A DNA stretch of 64,000 bases from Sulfobacillus thermotolerans (GTDB taxonomy: Bacteria; Bacillota; Sulfobacillia; Sulfobacillales; Sulfobacillaceae): positions 124,001 to 188,000 of the forward strand of contig CP019454.1 in the NCBI GenBank assembly GCA_002951815.1, given 5' to 3'. The first letter of the stretch is position 1. Every line of letters starts with the position of its first letter. A program made the translations under genes and the position numbers. Of the stretch, positions 1 to 9,148 are shown piece after piece. A model generated the notes under the pieces. That model did not search any database. It was not told the origin of the DNA and saw only the letters and a list, made by a program, of their open reading frames with translations.

Positions 1-2
1 TC

Positions 3-638
3 ACCGTCCTCGACCCGTCCCGAGCTCGTCGGGTGGCCCAGGTGGAACAAGCGCTCCAGGATCTCCAGACGGTCATTCGGCAGAGCCGCGCGGCCACGGA
101 TGGCGAACGCATTGCTGAGCGCGTCGTGAGTCTGGCCGACCCGGATGCCCGGCCCATTAAGAAAGGGAAACTCGGTCAGCCGGTTCAATTGGGCTACAAA
201 GTCCAGATCATCGAGGCGGAAGACGGGTTCGTCACCGGCTACACCGTGAGCATGGGAAATCCACCCGATACGGATGCCCTCGGCCCAGCCCTGGACCAGC
301 ATCGCGCCCACTTTGGCCGCGATCCGGACATCGTCGCGACCGACCGGGGCTACGACAGTGCGGCAAATCAACGCGATTGTGGCCATCGCGGCATTAAAAC
401 GATCGCCATCCCGAAACGCGGTAAGAAATCGGCCACCCGCCTGGCCGAGGAACGGCGTCCCGCCTTTCGCCGGGCGCAACGCTGGCGCGCCGGCGGTGAA
501 GGCACGATTAGCCGGTTGAAACGAAAATACGGGCTGCGCCGAAGTCGTTATCGTGAATACGAGGCTGTCTCTACCGGCATTGGCCTCGGAATTTTTACCC
601 ACAATGTGCGCCGCTGGGCCCAGCGGCACATCGCGTAG
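3..638 (+). CDS. DDE transposase, C-terminal part (runs off left edge)
   Basis: The frame is open from the window edge, so the N-terminus lies outside. It reads as the catalytic C-terminal half of an IS5/ISNCY-like DDE transposase. An Asp sits in ATDRGYDS and the catalytic Glu in GGEGTISRLKRKYGLRR, followed by a typical basic tail ending NVRRWAQ. The enzyme would cut and join IS ends. No terminal inverted repeat could be identified downstream because the left end is not visible. It is one of several transposon remnants in this island; the exact IS family is uncertain. Confidence 0.8.
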   Translation, partial: TVLDPSRARRVAQVEQALQDLQTVIRQSRAATDGERIAERVVSLADPDARPIKKGKLGQPVQLGYKVQIIEAEDGFVTGYTVSMGNPPDTDALGPALDQHRAHFGRDPDIVATDRGYDSAANQRDCGHRGIKTIAIPKRGKKSATRLAEERRPAFRRAQRWRAGGEGTISRLKRKYGLRRSRYREYEAVSTGIGLGIFTHNVRRWAQRHIA

Positions 639-1000
639 GAATCCACCCCGGATGGAAATGCCATAAAGCGGCACTTTCCTCTGTCGGGTTCGTCGACGTC
701 GCGGTCTCCGGACTTTTTCAGCAGAATCTACCTATGCGCCAATTGGTCATGCGTTAATGTCGCTTACACAGGCTTCGAGCAGACTTCTCTGTACGCTTGT
801 CACGACTTATCATACCATGTAACGTGTCACAAGCCACACCGATAGTCGCGTTTTGCGGGCTTATTGTTGCCATGGAATATGATGATTGCTTTCGGGGCGG
901 TTGCGGATGATAGCTGCTGTTGTGAAGGCATCATTGACTGGTTGTGAGAGTACACCCCACTTTTCACGGAGGTTGACAGCAACTGCACACAGCGGATATG
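639..1000. other. Intergenic stretch, no gene seen
   Basis: No reading frame here has recognisable protein sequence. It separates the IS transposase end from the resolvase remnant and probably contains the right end of the IS, which cannot be proved without a second copy. Confidence 0.5.
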
Positions 1001-1150
1001 GAGTTCCGGAGTCTCCAAGAAAACATGGACACCATAACATCCGGCGGACAGCTCATCTTCCACATTTTTGGGACCTTGGCCGAGTTTGAACGCGCGCTGA
1101 TTCGGGAGCGCACTCGGGCGGGGTTAACCGGCATTCAGGTTGTCAGGTAG
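1001..1150 (+). pseudogene. Serine resolvase/invertase fragment
   Basis: About 49 codons read as the middle of a small serine recombinase. SLQENMDT is followed by TSGGQLIFHIFGTLAEFER and LIRERTRAG, the region spanning the end of the catalytic domain and the long helix E of Tn3/Hin-type resolvases. The N-terminal part with the catalytic Ser and the C-terminal helix-turn-helix are absent, and the frame stops soon after at TAG. It is a dead remnant that adds to the mobile-element debris at this end. Confidence 0.75.
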
Positions 1151-2069
1151 GATCTGTGCGGGGCATATCAAGGGTGGGCAGACTTGACATGATAACGCGT
1201 CACACAGCCGGTACTTGCCCGAATGCCAGCGGGTCGGATGAGCAGAAGACTCAAGATTGCTATTGGAAGGGCTAGCATATTAGCGCCGCTCGCCATTGTT
1301 ATCGATGTATTGGGTCTGGGCGTGATTTGTTTGGCGGAATTTTTGACCGCATTTATCGAAGCCATGCCGGTCGTCAATGTCTCCCTGCAAATGCGGCGAC
1401 TGCAACATCAAAACCCTCAACGCCAATGGCACCCTAATAATCATTATGATATTGAAGGATCGTCTGTAGTCGTGGTTCATTGCGATATTATTGTTACGGA
1501 ACGCCATTGGGCTCATAGGCTTCAACGTGCCAAATTGCCCGAGCGCCATCGGACAACAGTGTTAAGGAACATTCCCGACCTAATCGCCCATCTCGTTCGC
1601 GCTTGACCGCATCATTGATCCGGTGGTGATTGGTGTAGCATCACATAGTGTAAACCGTGTGATATCTTCTTGTTCCCCATTGCGTCTTTCGCTTTCAGCC
1701 GCGCTCACGGGTTCGTCTCCACTTATGAGCTACCCGTTCCTATTGGTGGTTATTCAATGCTTCATTCCGCAATGACTCCAACCGTTATCCGCCAAGATAG
1801 CCCAGTACCGTGCTAATGGGATCCGGCCCGTTTGGCATTTTCTATACCTCCTGTTTTAGGCACCAGTATACTGGCCCATTCTGGTAAGATAAGGGTACAT
1901 GGTTACGACGTCAAAAGGGGAGAAAACAGCGGTTGAAAGTAGGGGTGCTCAGCAGGCCAGGATGGCCGATCCCATATGCCAACGCCGTCCATGTCGCTTG
2001 ACAAAAACCATAAAAAAGCGCATGCTCTTGACATTATAAAATCAAGTAGGACATACTGGAGGTGATATT
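1151..2069. other. 919 bp without a convincing gene
   Basis: A 127-codon frame at 1223-1606 (+) has a hydrophobic start, but I could not match it to a family and the opposite strand is equally open. It may be decayed coding sequence. Otherwise the stretch contains only the upstream region of the next gene. Confidence 0.45.
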
Positions 2070-2528
2070 TTGTCAAGTAACAATTTTCCTATTCCTCTTG
2101 ATTTGGTACAACCCTTAGCGGATAGTCTTCCATCAGCATATGAGCAGGTATGGCAGGAATTACACAACGCTGTTGGCAAGCCCCATTTCAATGAAAGCCT
2201 AAACACTGTAAGACGGTTGCATGTAGCGAGGGCCTTGGAGTCGGCTGTGAAGGCGCATCAGTTACCGTTTTCCATTCAGTATCATGAACTGGACTCCGGA
2301 TTCAAAAGGCTCATGCTGGTGTGTCATGAGCCGGAACTGATTCTTATGGAATGTTTCATTAGTCAGCACCAACATTTTCCTTATCCCTCACGATATCGAG
2401 ATGAATTACGCGCGTTATGGAACCGATCGTGGGGCAATGATTTATTCACTGAGGCGCCTCGCCGAAACCCAGCGGACCCGCTCGTGGCTTACTTGGCTTA
2501 TAGGGGACGGCCTCCGTTGTTAGAATAG
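2070..2528 (+). CDS. Hypothetical protein, 152 aa
   Basis: Not recognised. A TTG start is chosen because a strong GGAGGTGA ribosome site lies just upstream; the next in-frame ATG is well inside the protein. The product is soluble, with no signal or membrane segment, and is rich in aromatic residues and His in its middle. It lies 149 bp upstream of an XRE/ImmA gene and the PLD-ATPase gene on the same strand, so it may belong to one putative defence or regulatory operon. This role is inferred from position only. Confidence 0.6.
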   Translation: MSSNNFPIPLDLVQPLADSLPSAYEQVWQELHNAVGKPHFNESLNTVRRLHVARALESAVKAHQLPFSIQYHELDSGFKRLMLVCHEPELILMECFISQHQHFPYPSRYRDELRALWNRSWGNDLFTEAPRRNPADPLVAYLAYRGRPPLLE

Positions 2529-2677
2529 GTGTTCGTGGGCATTCCTCATCCAGCCCTTGAGCAGTGGGCCGATTGGCGGCCCTTGCAAATCAATCACAGA
2601 GCGCTACCAGAAACAACTTCTGATCAGCTACCTATGCAGAGTAAGGTCCAACGACCTCAGGAAGAGGAAGACCCGTT

Positions 2678-3832
2678 ATGATACGCACTAAATCCATATC
2701 AAGCCTGACACCGTTTGTTGCTCAGCGGTTACGCGAAGCGCGTCTGGCGAGGCGCTTTACGTTGCAGGAACTTGCTGATGAACTCGGCGTTTCAAAACAG
2801 GTCATATCGCAATATGAGTTGGGGCTCACCGTTCCGTCCGATGATACTTTAGGTAAGTTGAGCAGAATTTTGAACCGACCGATGGCCTTTTTCTTTTGGC
2901 CCGTTCATGGTCAGAATGATGGGATGAGCGCCGTGTTTTTTCGTAAAGGCACGCGTGCATCGGTGAAGGAAGCCGGCCCTGTGCATAGCTATCTGTCATG
3001 GCTTAGCGAACTCGTGACCTTAGTCGAACAGTGGATTTCTCTGCCGCCGGTGTCCTTGCAGCCCATCACGCATGCGGAATATCCTTATTCCCCTGAGGAT
3101 CTCGAAGCCGCGGCCCAAGCGACTCGTCGGGCCATGAAACTAGGAAACGGACCGATTGCGAATGTGACGCGCCTCCTAGAGCATCATGGTGCCGTGGTGG
3201 CTCACTGGCCGTTTACCGCTGCGCCAATTGACGCGGGAAGCCAGTGGATAAACCGGCGGCCTCTGATTCTCACAGGCCGCATCGGTGTATCGATGGTACG
3301 GCAGCGGTTAAGTGAGGCGCATGAATTGGGGCATATGGTGCTTCATGCTACGTTAGACGAACACACCGTGAAAACAGCCCACAAAATTATCGAACAGGAA
3401 GCGGATTATTTTGCGGGAGCTTTTCTCATGCCTGCCGAGACCTTCGGCCAAGAATGTCTGATTCCTTCATTATCGTTTCTTCAAGGGCTTAAACCACGTT
3501 GGAAGGTTTCCATCGCGGCAATGATTCAACGCGGAGAACAAATAGGGATATTTTCGAAGGAAGATGTCGGGCGACTGTTCAAGCAACTCAACGCGAGGAG
3601 ATGGCGTCACATCGAACCGTTTGATGCGGAATGGGACGTCGAAGAACCGGTATTATTTCGTCAAGCCTTGGAGCTTCTTGATCGCGACCAAGTGGACATT
3701 TTTACAGAATTCCGCAATGAGCTACCCCTTCCGCTTGACGAGATTGTAGCCCTGACGCATGTAGAACCAGAGCACTTTGAAACGAACAGGCTCAAGCTCA
3801 AACGGAGCGGCTTGTCACGTGTTCCGGAGTAA
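2678..3832 (+). CDS. XRE-family regulator fused to ImmA/IrrE-type metallopeptidase
   Basis: An HTH_3 domain (residues about 15-70, with LADELGVSKQVISQYE) is fused to a zinc peptidase domain carrying HELGH at 215-219. A later Glu, in EQEADYFAGAFLMP, fits the third zinc ligand. Such proteins bind DNA and cleave a repressor, usually in stress, toxin-antitoxin or mobile-element control. The ATG is preceded by a purine-rich GAGGAAGA. It lies immediately upstream of the PLD-ATPase gene (24 bp) and probably regulates it. Length (384 aa) is normal for the fused family. Confidence 0.9.
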   Translation: MIRTKSISSLTPFVAQRLREARLARRFTLQELADELGVSKQVISQYELGLTVPSDDTLGKLSRILNRPMAFFFWPVHGQNDGMSAVFFRKGTRASVKEAGPVHSYLSWLSELVTLVEQWISLPPVSLQPITHAEYPYSPEDLEAAAQATRRAMKLGNGPIANVTRLLEHHGAVVAHWPFTAAPIDAGSQWINRRPLILTGRIGVSMVRQRLSEAHELGHMVLHATLDEHTVKTAHKIIEQEADYFAGAFLMPAETFGQECLIPSLSFLQGLKPRWKVSIAAMIQRGEQIGIFSKEDVGRLFKQLNARRWRHIEPFDAEWDVEEPVLFRQALELLDRDQVDIFTEFRNELPLPLDEIVALTHVEPEHFETNRLKLKRSGLSRVPE

Positions 3833-3855
3833 AACTACATGGACTCGTTTATCTG

Positions 3856-5116
3856 ATGTATAGACTCGACGGTATTCGTTACGCCATCCTCGCGAAAGGG
3901 GATCTTGTGTTGCCGAAAAACTTACCGCGGTCCACCCCACCTGAGACGTTATCGTTGTTCGATGAGGCGGCTCAGCCAGCGTTGACGGTAGTGCAGGCTC
4001 GGTTTCTGGGAGAGACCGCGGCCAGCCTGGCCGATCTATTTTCCGGGTTTGATACGCTCCAGGCGTTAACGTACTCGTCCAGCGTCCCCATGATTGCCGC
4101 CATTTTACCGTGGTTTCGCCACGTTGATATCGTGTTTGGGTACGACGAGATTGTCCCCCAAGATGTGCGCCAATTGATGGCTCTTCAACATGCGGTGACG
4201 GAGCAATTGCAAACGCTTCTAAAGGATTTGGCCCCGCGGCAGCAGGTGCTGGCCCACGCTTTGCACGAGGGGGCTATCGTGTTTCGCACCCTGACGCATC
4301 AGGTGTCGCATAAGAAAACCTATTTGCTCTCGGGAGCCGATCGTCCGCCCCGCGTCATTGTGGGATCGGCCAACTTGTCCACTCCGGGGCTCAGTGGCCG
4401 TCAATGGGAAAATTTGATTGTTTTTGATGATGATCCGTCCGCCTTCACGTACTATTCCCGGGATTGGCAGTGCGCCGTGGACGCCGCGAGCTTGGTCGCG
4501 CCACAGGTGCTATTGGGTGCCGAAACTGTGGAACTCGAGGATGTCCCGGTCCTGCGTCAGGTCATCCGGACGCAAAAGATGGTGGTAGTGACCCACACCG
4601 ACAATCAGGCACCAGAAGCGGAGGCGGCACGAGCCTTCGTCGTGCGGGCCACCGAGTTGACCGAATCCTACCGCGATGTCCCACTCATGCCCGATGGGAA
4701 CGGGCAGACGGTGATTGTCCCCCAGACCGTGCAAAAGATGGCGGCCATCTGGCGGGGTCAACGGGCCGCCGAGGAACCGGAATCCCGTCATGTTCCCCGG
4801 TTGGACATGACTTGGCAGGACCCGCCAACGTGCCGATTCAATGATCGCGCTTGGGATTTAGCCCCGGACGAGGAGGCGATCCGGCACGACGTGCGGTGGC
4901 TGGTGCAATATTTTGCGGGATTTGACCGGTTTATCGGTGCCGATCCCGGCGCCCTGCAACGCCAATACTATGCGCTGTTGAATTGGCTCCTGTTGGCTCC
5001 CATACTGCCTCTGTTGCGCGTACAAGCGTTGGCCCACGGGCACCATGGGTATCTCTATCCGATGGTGGCGATTGTCTATGGCAAGAGCAACGCGGGTAAA
5101 ACCGATTTTCTCAAAA
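3856..5116 (+). pseudogene. PLD-nuclease/P-loop ATPase gene, 5' part (split by Tn7-like element)
   Basis: The first 420 codons of a gene whose remainder is at 36659-37455. The N-terminal half has a phospholipase-D-like motif: SHKKTYLL, then a gap, then VGSANLSTPG, as in PLD-type restriction and effector nucleases. The C-terminal part reaches a Walker A loop (GKSNAGKT). The transposon begins one base into the next codons, giving a short hybrid tail that stops at 5143-5145. Joining 5116 to 36659 restores the frame and a 685-aa protein. A role in phage or plasmid defence is an inference from the nuclease-ATPase combination and island context. The gene is inactive as it stands. Confidence 0.85.
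5112..5116. repeat. Target site duplication, left copy (CAAAA)
   Basis: CAAAA immediately precedes the TGTTG left end and is repeated exactly after the right end at 36654-36658. Five bases is the duplication length made by Tn7-family transposases. Confidence 0.93.
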
Positions 5117-5264
5117 TGTTGCACGCAAAAAATTATCTAACCTAGCGATCCCAAAAATCCGCATGGATCGACCTCAGTCCGTCATGTTGGCGACAATAAT
5201 TGTCTAACCTCACACTAAATTCTCCAAGGACAACCTTCCCCGCAAGACAAATAATTATCTAAAC
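5117..5264. repeat. Left transposon end with three transposase-binding-like repeats
   Basis: Three direct copies of an A/T-rich motif ending in CTAAC or CTAAA lie at 5127-5142, 5193-5209 and 5247-5264, with the shared core AATTATCTAA or AATTGTCTAA. Three spaced sites over about 150 bp is the layout of the Tn7 left end, where TnsB binds. Binding here is inferred from the repeat pattern. Confidence 0.85.
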
Positions 5265-5343
5265 TGGGGACGTTTAAGGCCTCTCATGTGTCACCCGTCC
5301 TTCGCCATTCAGGTATTATAAGAGCATCCGGTTCGCCTCAAGG

Positions 5344-6296
5344 ATGTCATCACATGGGGAGGCCCAACATCATATGCATGCGCGGACTCAACACGTCACC
5401 CAAGCGATATACTGGGAAGTCGCCGCGATCCTTTGGATGATTGTCGAAGCCATCTTGTCTCTTGAAGCGGGCTATCAAGCCCATTCGCTGGCTCTGACGG
5501 GCTTCGGTGTTGGCGCTAATGCAATTTGTCATGACTTCGGCTAACACGACTGTCATGAGGTCCCTAGTATTTTGCATGTTCAGGGGCTCCCTGAGTGATA
5601 CAGGACACAGCCCTATGGGCTGGGACTCCTCTTTGGCGAACGGCCTAAAAGACAAGGCCTACGCCAAACCCGGAGTGATATTTTTCCTACATGGTTCGTT
5701 CCCACATCCTCTACGTACTCCCGATTGGTCAAACCCTGGACTGCAAAAATAGTGACACCGATTATGAGCCAATCCTATGACAAAAAGAATTAGCCAAAAC
5801 ACCTTCGGGATGGATAGTCTGATTGAACTCGTGTCTGCCGGCATCCTGGTCTGGCGATTGCGCATCGAAGCCCGCGGCGCTGACGACCATGCCGTGGACC
5901 GCGCGGAAGCCAAGGCAGCGCGGTGGGCCGTCGGGCTCTTAGGACTGCTCTTTCGGTGGGGCCTTCTGGGCACTGATCAGGCGAAGTACCGTGCGCCCGA
6001 GTCCGCTCGGAATCGCCGTGATGATCATTTCTGGCCTCCTCATGGTCCTGTTTGCCCGCCAAAAACAGCGACTGGGGGTGGCGTTACAGAGTACGGCGTT
6101 GCAGGTGGATGCCGCAGAAAGTTGGACCTGTGCGTACATGGCTTGGGCGGGATTAGGTGGCACACTGGGTGTATGGGCCTTAGGGTGCACTTGGATGGAC
6201 CCTGTGGCCGCTCTCGCCATTGCCTATTGGGTGGCCCGAGAAGCCTGGGAAGCATTCGAAGAAGTGCGGGAAACAGAGGGCCCGGAACCTCAATAG
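5344..6296 (+). pseudogene. Cation-efflux (CDF-like) membrane protein, disrupted
   Basis: Three segments in different frames together read as a CDF-related cation transporter. 5344-5506 holds the first helices, ending ...LALTGFG. 5803-about 5960 begins GMDSLIELVSAG. 5991-6296 holds the last helices (PSPLGIAVMIISGLLM ... DPVAALAIAYWVAREAWEAFEE). The first break is an exact 296-bp insertion with a target duplication; removing it restores TGFGMDSLIELV. The second is a frameshift around 5945-5990. The product would have been a metal or cation exporter, but the gene is dead. It is the first cargo gene inside the left end. Confidence 0.85.
5507..5802. mobile_element. MITE-like insertion, 296 bp
   Basis: The ends GTGTTGGCGCTAAT and (reading inward) GTGTTTTGGCTAAT form imperfect inverted repeats; further inside both share TTTGTCAT. 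CTTCG is duplicated at 5502-5506 and 5803-5807, and excision restores the host reading frame. It has no credible coding sequence. The mobilising transposase is unknown; a 5-bp duplication and TGTT ends would suit a Tn7/Tn3-like or related enzyme acting in trans. Confidence 0.8.
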
Positions 6297-6409
6297 GGCG
6301 GATCTGGTCCCCATCCATCGACCATGCGGAGATCGTGCGGTGATGGCGATCCTTTCCTTATCCTCATCACACAATCCGGTGAAATGGTCATCATCCAGGG
6401 GGTGTCTGT

Positions 6410-6574
6410 ATGCTCACCGTCTATGGCGCAACGGTCGTCACCCTCATGATGGTTTTTTACGGGTTGGAGAACCGTTCTCCGTGGTTTACGTTAGCGTTCG
6501 CCGTCTCGTGTCGGGGATCGGCCAGTTACGGGTTCATGGCCGGGGCTATGACCGCAAAACGATCACGGATCTGA
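6410..6574 (+). pseudogene. Truncated small conserved membrane protein, 54 codons
   Basis: The start MLTVYGATVVTLMMVFYGLE and ENRSPWFTLAFA match the beginning of a small conserved membrane protein that often ends with an FGxVEAxW-type helix. Here the match stops after YGFMAGA and the last ten residues come from the antisense strand of the methyltransferase gene that converges on it. The C-terminal half is therefore lost. The function of the family is unknown to me. Confidence 0.6.
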
Positions 6575-7122
6575 GAGGGTTCCATGGCCATCACCGAGGT
6601 CAATTCCGCAAGGGTCCAAAAATGGGCTCCGTGATACACCGATGTCGGATCGGCTTGGGCCCGCGTGCGATAGTGGCGGGCCCACGGTCCCGTGCCGTGA
6701 ATCAAGCCCAATATCAAGCGCCCGCCGGGTTTGATGATGCGCATCGCTTCTATCAATATAGCCTCCGGATGGGCCACAAATTCCAGGGTCACTTGCATCA
6801 GCCCGGCATCGAAGGAAGCTGACGCCCAAGGTAAGTGGGTTAGATCGCCGCGGACCCCCTCTAGGCGCCCCGATGACATCCTTTTGCTGCGGGCTTTGGC
6901 CAACATCGCTTCGGACTCGTCCACACCGACCACTGCACATCCCGCATCGGCCATCCAGAGGGCATAGGTTCCAGTTCCACAGCCCAAATCCACCACACGC
7001 TCTCCCCGGTGAGGATCCAATAACTCAGCCACCATTTGGCGCTCGACGGCCTCCACAAACGATCCCAAGGGCGTGGCACAAAAAGCGTCATAGCGGTCCG
7101 CGACGGGATCAAAGCGCGCCAT
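6526..7122 (-). CDS. Class I SAM-dependent methyltransferase (C-terminus probably truncated)
   Basis: A Methyltransf_11-type protein of 198 aa. VVDLGCGTGTYALWMADAG is the SAM-binding motif I, VVGVDESEAML is motif II and RIIKPGGRLILGLIHGTG is the post-III region. It resembles ubiE/arsenite-type small-molecule methyltransferases; the substrate is unknown. The 3' end abuts and overlaps the truncated small membrane gene, and members of this family usually continue for another 30-60 residues. A deletion that trimmed both convergent genes is likely. It is one of three methyltransferases in the cargo. Confidence 0.8.
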   Translation of the reverse strand: MARFDPVADRYDAFCATPLGSFVEAVERQMVAELLDPHRGERVVDLGCGTGTYALWMADAGCAVVGVDESEAMLAKARSKRMSSGRLEGVRGDLTHLPWASASFDAGLMQVTLEFVAHPEAILIEAMRIIKPGGRLILGLIHGTGPWARHYRTRAQADPTSVYHGAHFWTLAELTSVMAMEPSQIRDRFAVIAPAMNP

Positions 7123-7185
7123 GGGCTTTTACCTCCTCTTTCATGAGGCGTAGTCGGAGAGATGGCGTGTCCAGCGGCCATGATT

Positions 7186-7518
7186 TCACCAAGTACCCCG
7201 CGTGCCCCCACCGCCACATCCAGCGCCACCAGAGGGTCCGCACCCAGGACCTGAACCCCGGTTTCGACGGAACGTCTCCGCAAGCTCTGTGTCATGATGT
7301 TCGGTGTGAAGGAGATCCTCGACGAGCCTCTCGAACTCGGGTTTCGAGATGAGCCCCTGCGCATAGCGTTCTCGCGCCAGGTCCAACGGATTAGGGGGTG
7401 GGCCATTCGAGGAACCCCACTGATGTCCGTTCACCACGCGAGTGACCAGGGCCCAGCCCACCAAGACCATCATCACCATCCCAAATAGCGGGAAAACCCA
7501 TCCCCATCCGATCATCAT
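7186..7518 (-). CDS. SHOCT-domain small membrane protein
   Basis: 110 aa. An N-terminal membrane helix (VFPLFGMVMMVLVGWALV) is followed by a SHOCT segment, DLARERYAQGLISKPEFERLV. SHOCT modules are short helical oligomerisation or C-terminal modules common in Firmicute membrane proteins. The tail from about residue 85 is Gly-, Cys- and Arg-rich and may be read-through into decayed sequence. The start is the first of two adjacent ATG codons. It is closely related to the SHOCT protein at 25290-25610. Confidence 0.75.
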   Translation of the reverse strand: MMIGWGWVFPLFGMVMMVLVGWALVTRVVNGHQWGSSNGPPPNPLDLARERYAQGLISKPEFERLVEDLLHTEHHDTELAETFRRNRGSGPGCGPSGGAGCGGGGTRGTW

Positions 7519-7714
7519 CGGCACAATGCCCACGTCCCTTCTGGCATGACTGATGTCGACGCCTTGCGCTGGCCACGCTCCTCCCGTCCGCGAAACTTCC
7601 AACGGCCATCGACGCACCACCTGTTTGACCCGCAGGATCAAGCCTGACAGGGTCGCGTTCGGACGTCGTTCACCACCGAAGTCGCGGGATTGGGCCGGTG
7701 GCCTTCGAAGTAGA

Positions 7715-8190
7715 CTACCACCATTGCGCCCACCAATGACGCTCAAACGCCACCTTACCTGCATGCCAATGTCGCCCCGGTTTGTACGCGTGGATGGCGG
7801 GTGCGGGCTCGGCATAAAAATTGCCGCGCGCAAGACCGGCGATGCCCCGACCCATTTCAATGAAACACTCGCCGGCGCCATCAAATGTCGCCCCTGTTCC
7901 CCGCTCCGCGAGCCGGTTTGCAATGATGTCCGCGACCACCTCCCCCTGACGGTGGGCAAAGACGCCGGCCTTGGGCAGGGGTTTACCGAGCGCCAACGGA
8001 ATGCCGGTGACGTCCCCAATGGCGAACACATTGGAAAATCGGGTTTCCAAGGTGTGGCGGTCGACCGCCACCCAACCATCGGCCGGAGCCAGACCCGAAG
8101 CCGCTACCTCGGCGGGCACCCGGTGGGGCGGCACGTAGGCTAAGAGGTCATAGGAGACGTCCGCGTCGTCGGAGAACTCGTGTCGATTCC
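7715..8190 (-). pseudogene. FAD/NAD(P) oxidoreductase, C-terminal fragment
   Basis: It reads as the last third of a sulfide:quinone reductase/flavocytochrome-like flavoprotein. DLLAYVPPHRVPAEVAASGL, then the FAD-binding motif NVFAIGDVTGIPL, KPLPKAGVFAHRQGEVVADII and the tail AHKV-type region are present. The N-terminal Rossmann half is missing: homology begins abruptly near 8190 and an in-frame stop lies just upstream. The truncation coincides with the left side of the DDE/ATPase transposition module. SQR-like enzymes oxidise sulfide at the membrane; this copy cannot work. Confidence 0.8.
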
Positions 8191-8399
8191 CACGTTATTG
8201 AGCCGTTAGAGGCCCTTCTTTTCTCATGTTGTCGTGCCGCCCCGGGGCGGCAAATTTTTTTTCGGGGAATTCGACCGCCTCGCTTGTCTTTCGCGCGCCG
8301 TTGTGCTGTGGTAGTAAGCAAAGACGGTGACCACGGAAGGAGATGATAAGAAAACAGGCGTAAACGTCTTGACCAGACCCCGCCTGTTTTCTGTAGCGT

Positions 8400-9103
8400 A
8401 TGGATACTCCACGCATGATGATTATACCATCGGCCGAGCGTGTGTTGCCGCTCTATGCGCAGTATTTAGCCGACACATTGGAGACGGTCTGGCGGCCGTG
8501 TGATCGGTGCCAGCGGCGTCGCACGTTGAATCTCGGCCACGGCCGCTGGGTGGAATGTGCCCCCGGGCAAAGCATCGTCTTGATCTTGCGCCATGTGCGT
8601 TGCCGTCGCTGTCATACGGTGGAAACCGTTTTTCCGCCGTGGCTCCTACCCAATGAATCCTTGACGGTGGAAATGATGGAAAGTATGTTGACGGCCATTG
8701 AAATCCGCGGGGAATCTTTGGAGACCGTGCCGCGGCGCATCAGGTCTCCGTGGAGCGGGTGCAAGCGCTGTGGCATCGATGGCGGGCGGTGCTGCCGGAG
8801 TGGCCCTATCAAGTGGAACAGGAGGCCGCGGTCTCGACCGCCGCCCCGTTGGTGGATACCCAAACCTGGCAGCCTCCGGCCACGGCGCGGAGCGCGAGCT
8901 GGGCGTGGCTCCAAGTCGCGTGGCAGGCCCTCGCCCTGCTCTGGGGTCTCGCGCCTCCTCCCAGTGGATGGGTATTTTGGCGCACCGTGGCGCCGGAGTG
9001 CATGCCGGCGGCCCCCATTTCCGCGCACTGTCACCTCGGGCAGCGATTACGCCAGCCAGGGGGGCGAGCGCCACCCACATTGCCCCTGATACAGTGCGGA
9101 TAA
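8400..9103 (+). pseudogene. DUF6431-like zinc-ribbon protein of a transposition module, frameshifted
   Basis: The first about 110 codons have two Cys pairs (CDRCQRRR and HVRCRRCHTVETV, with WVECAPG between), as in DUF6431 proteins that precede DDE integrase/ATPase pairs. Near 8730, after GESLETV, the coding sense moves to another frame, continuing AAAHQVSVERVQALWHRW and ending at 9103. One missing base would explain it. No slippery heptamer is evident, so this is more likely a mutation than programmed frameshifting. It lies directly upstream of the DDE and ATPase genes. Confidence 0.7.
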
Positions 9104-9148
9104 ATCCGATACGCTCAAGAGAGCCCCAAGAAAGGAGTGTGAAGGCTC

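Noticed and set aside
1223-1606. 127-codon frame as a membrane protein
   Set aside because: Only the first 50 residues are hydrophobic, both strands are open and no family signature is visible, so it is noted only as a gene-free stretch.
2029-2060. TTGACA...CATACT promoter for the 2070 gene
   Set aside because: The -10-like box would put the transcript start on the ribosome site, so it is unlikely to be the real promoter.
8220-8300. TGTTGTCGTGCC as the left terminal repeat of the DDE/ATPase module
   Set aside because: No matching inverted copy could be found on the right side between 11860 and 12890, so the ends are left unassigned.
8612-9080. Long minus-strand frames opposite the DUF6431-like gene
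   Set aside because: Arg/Pro-rich antisense frames caused by high GC; the plus strand carries the recognisable Cys-rich protein.
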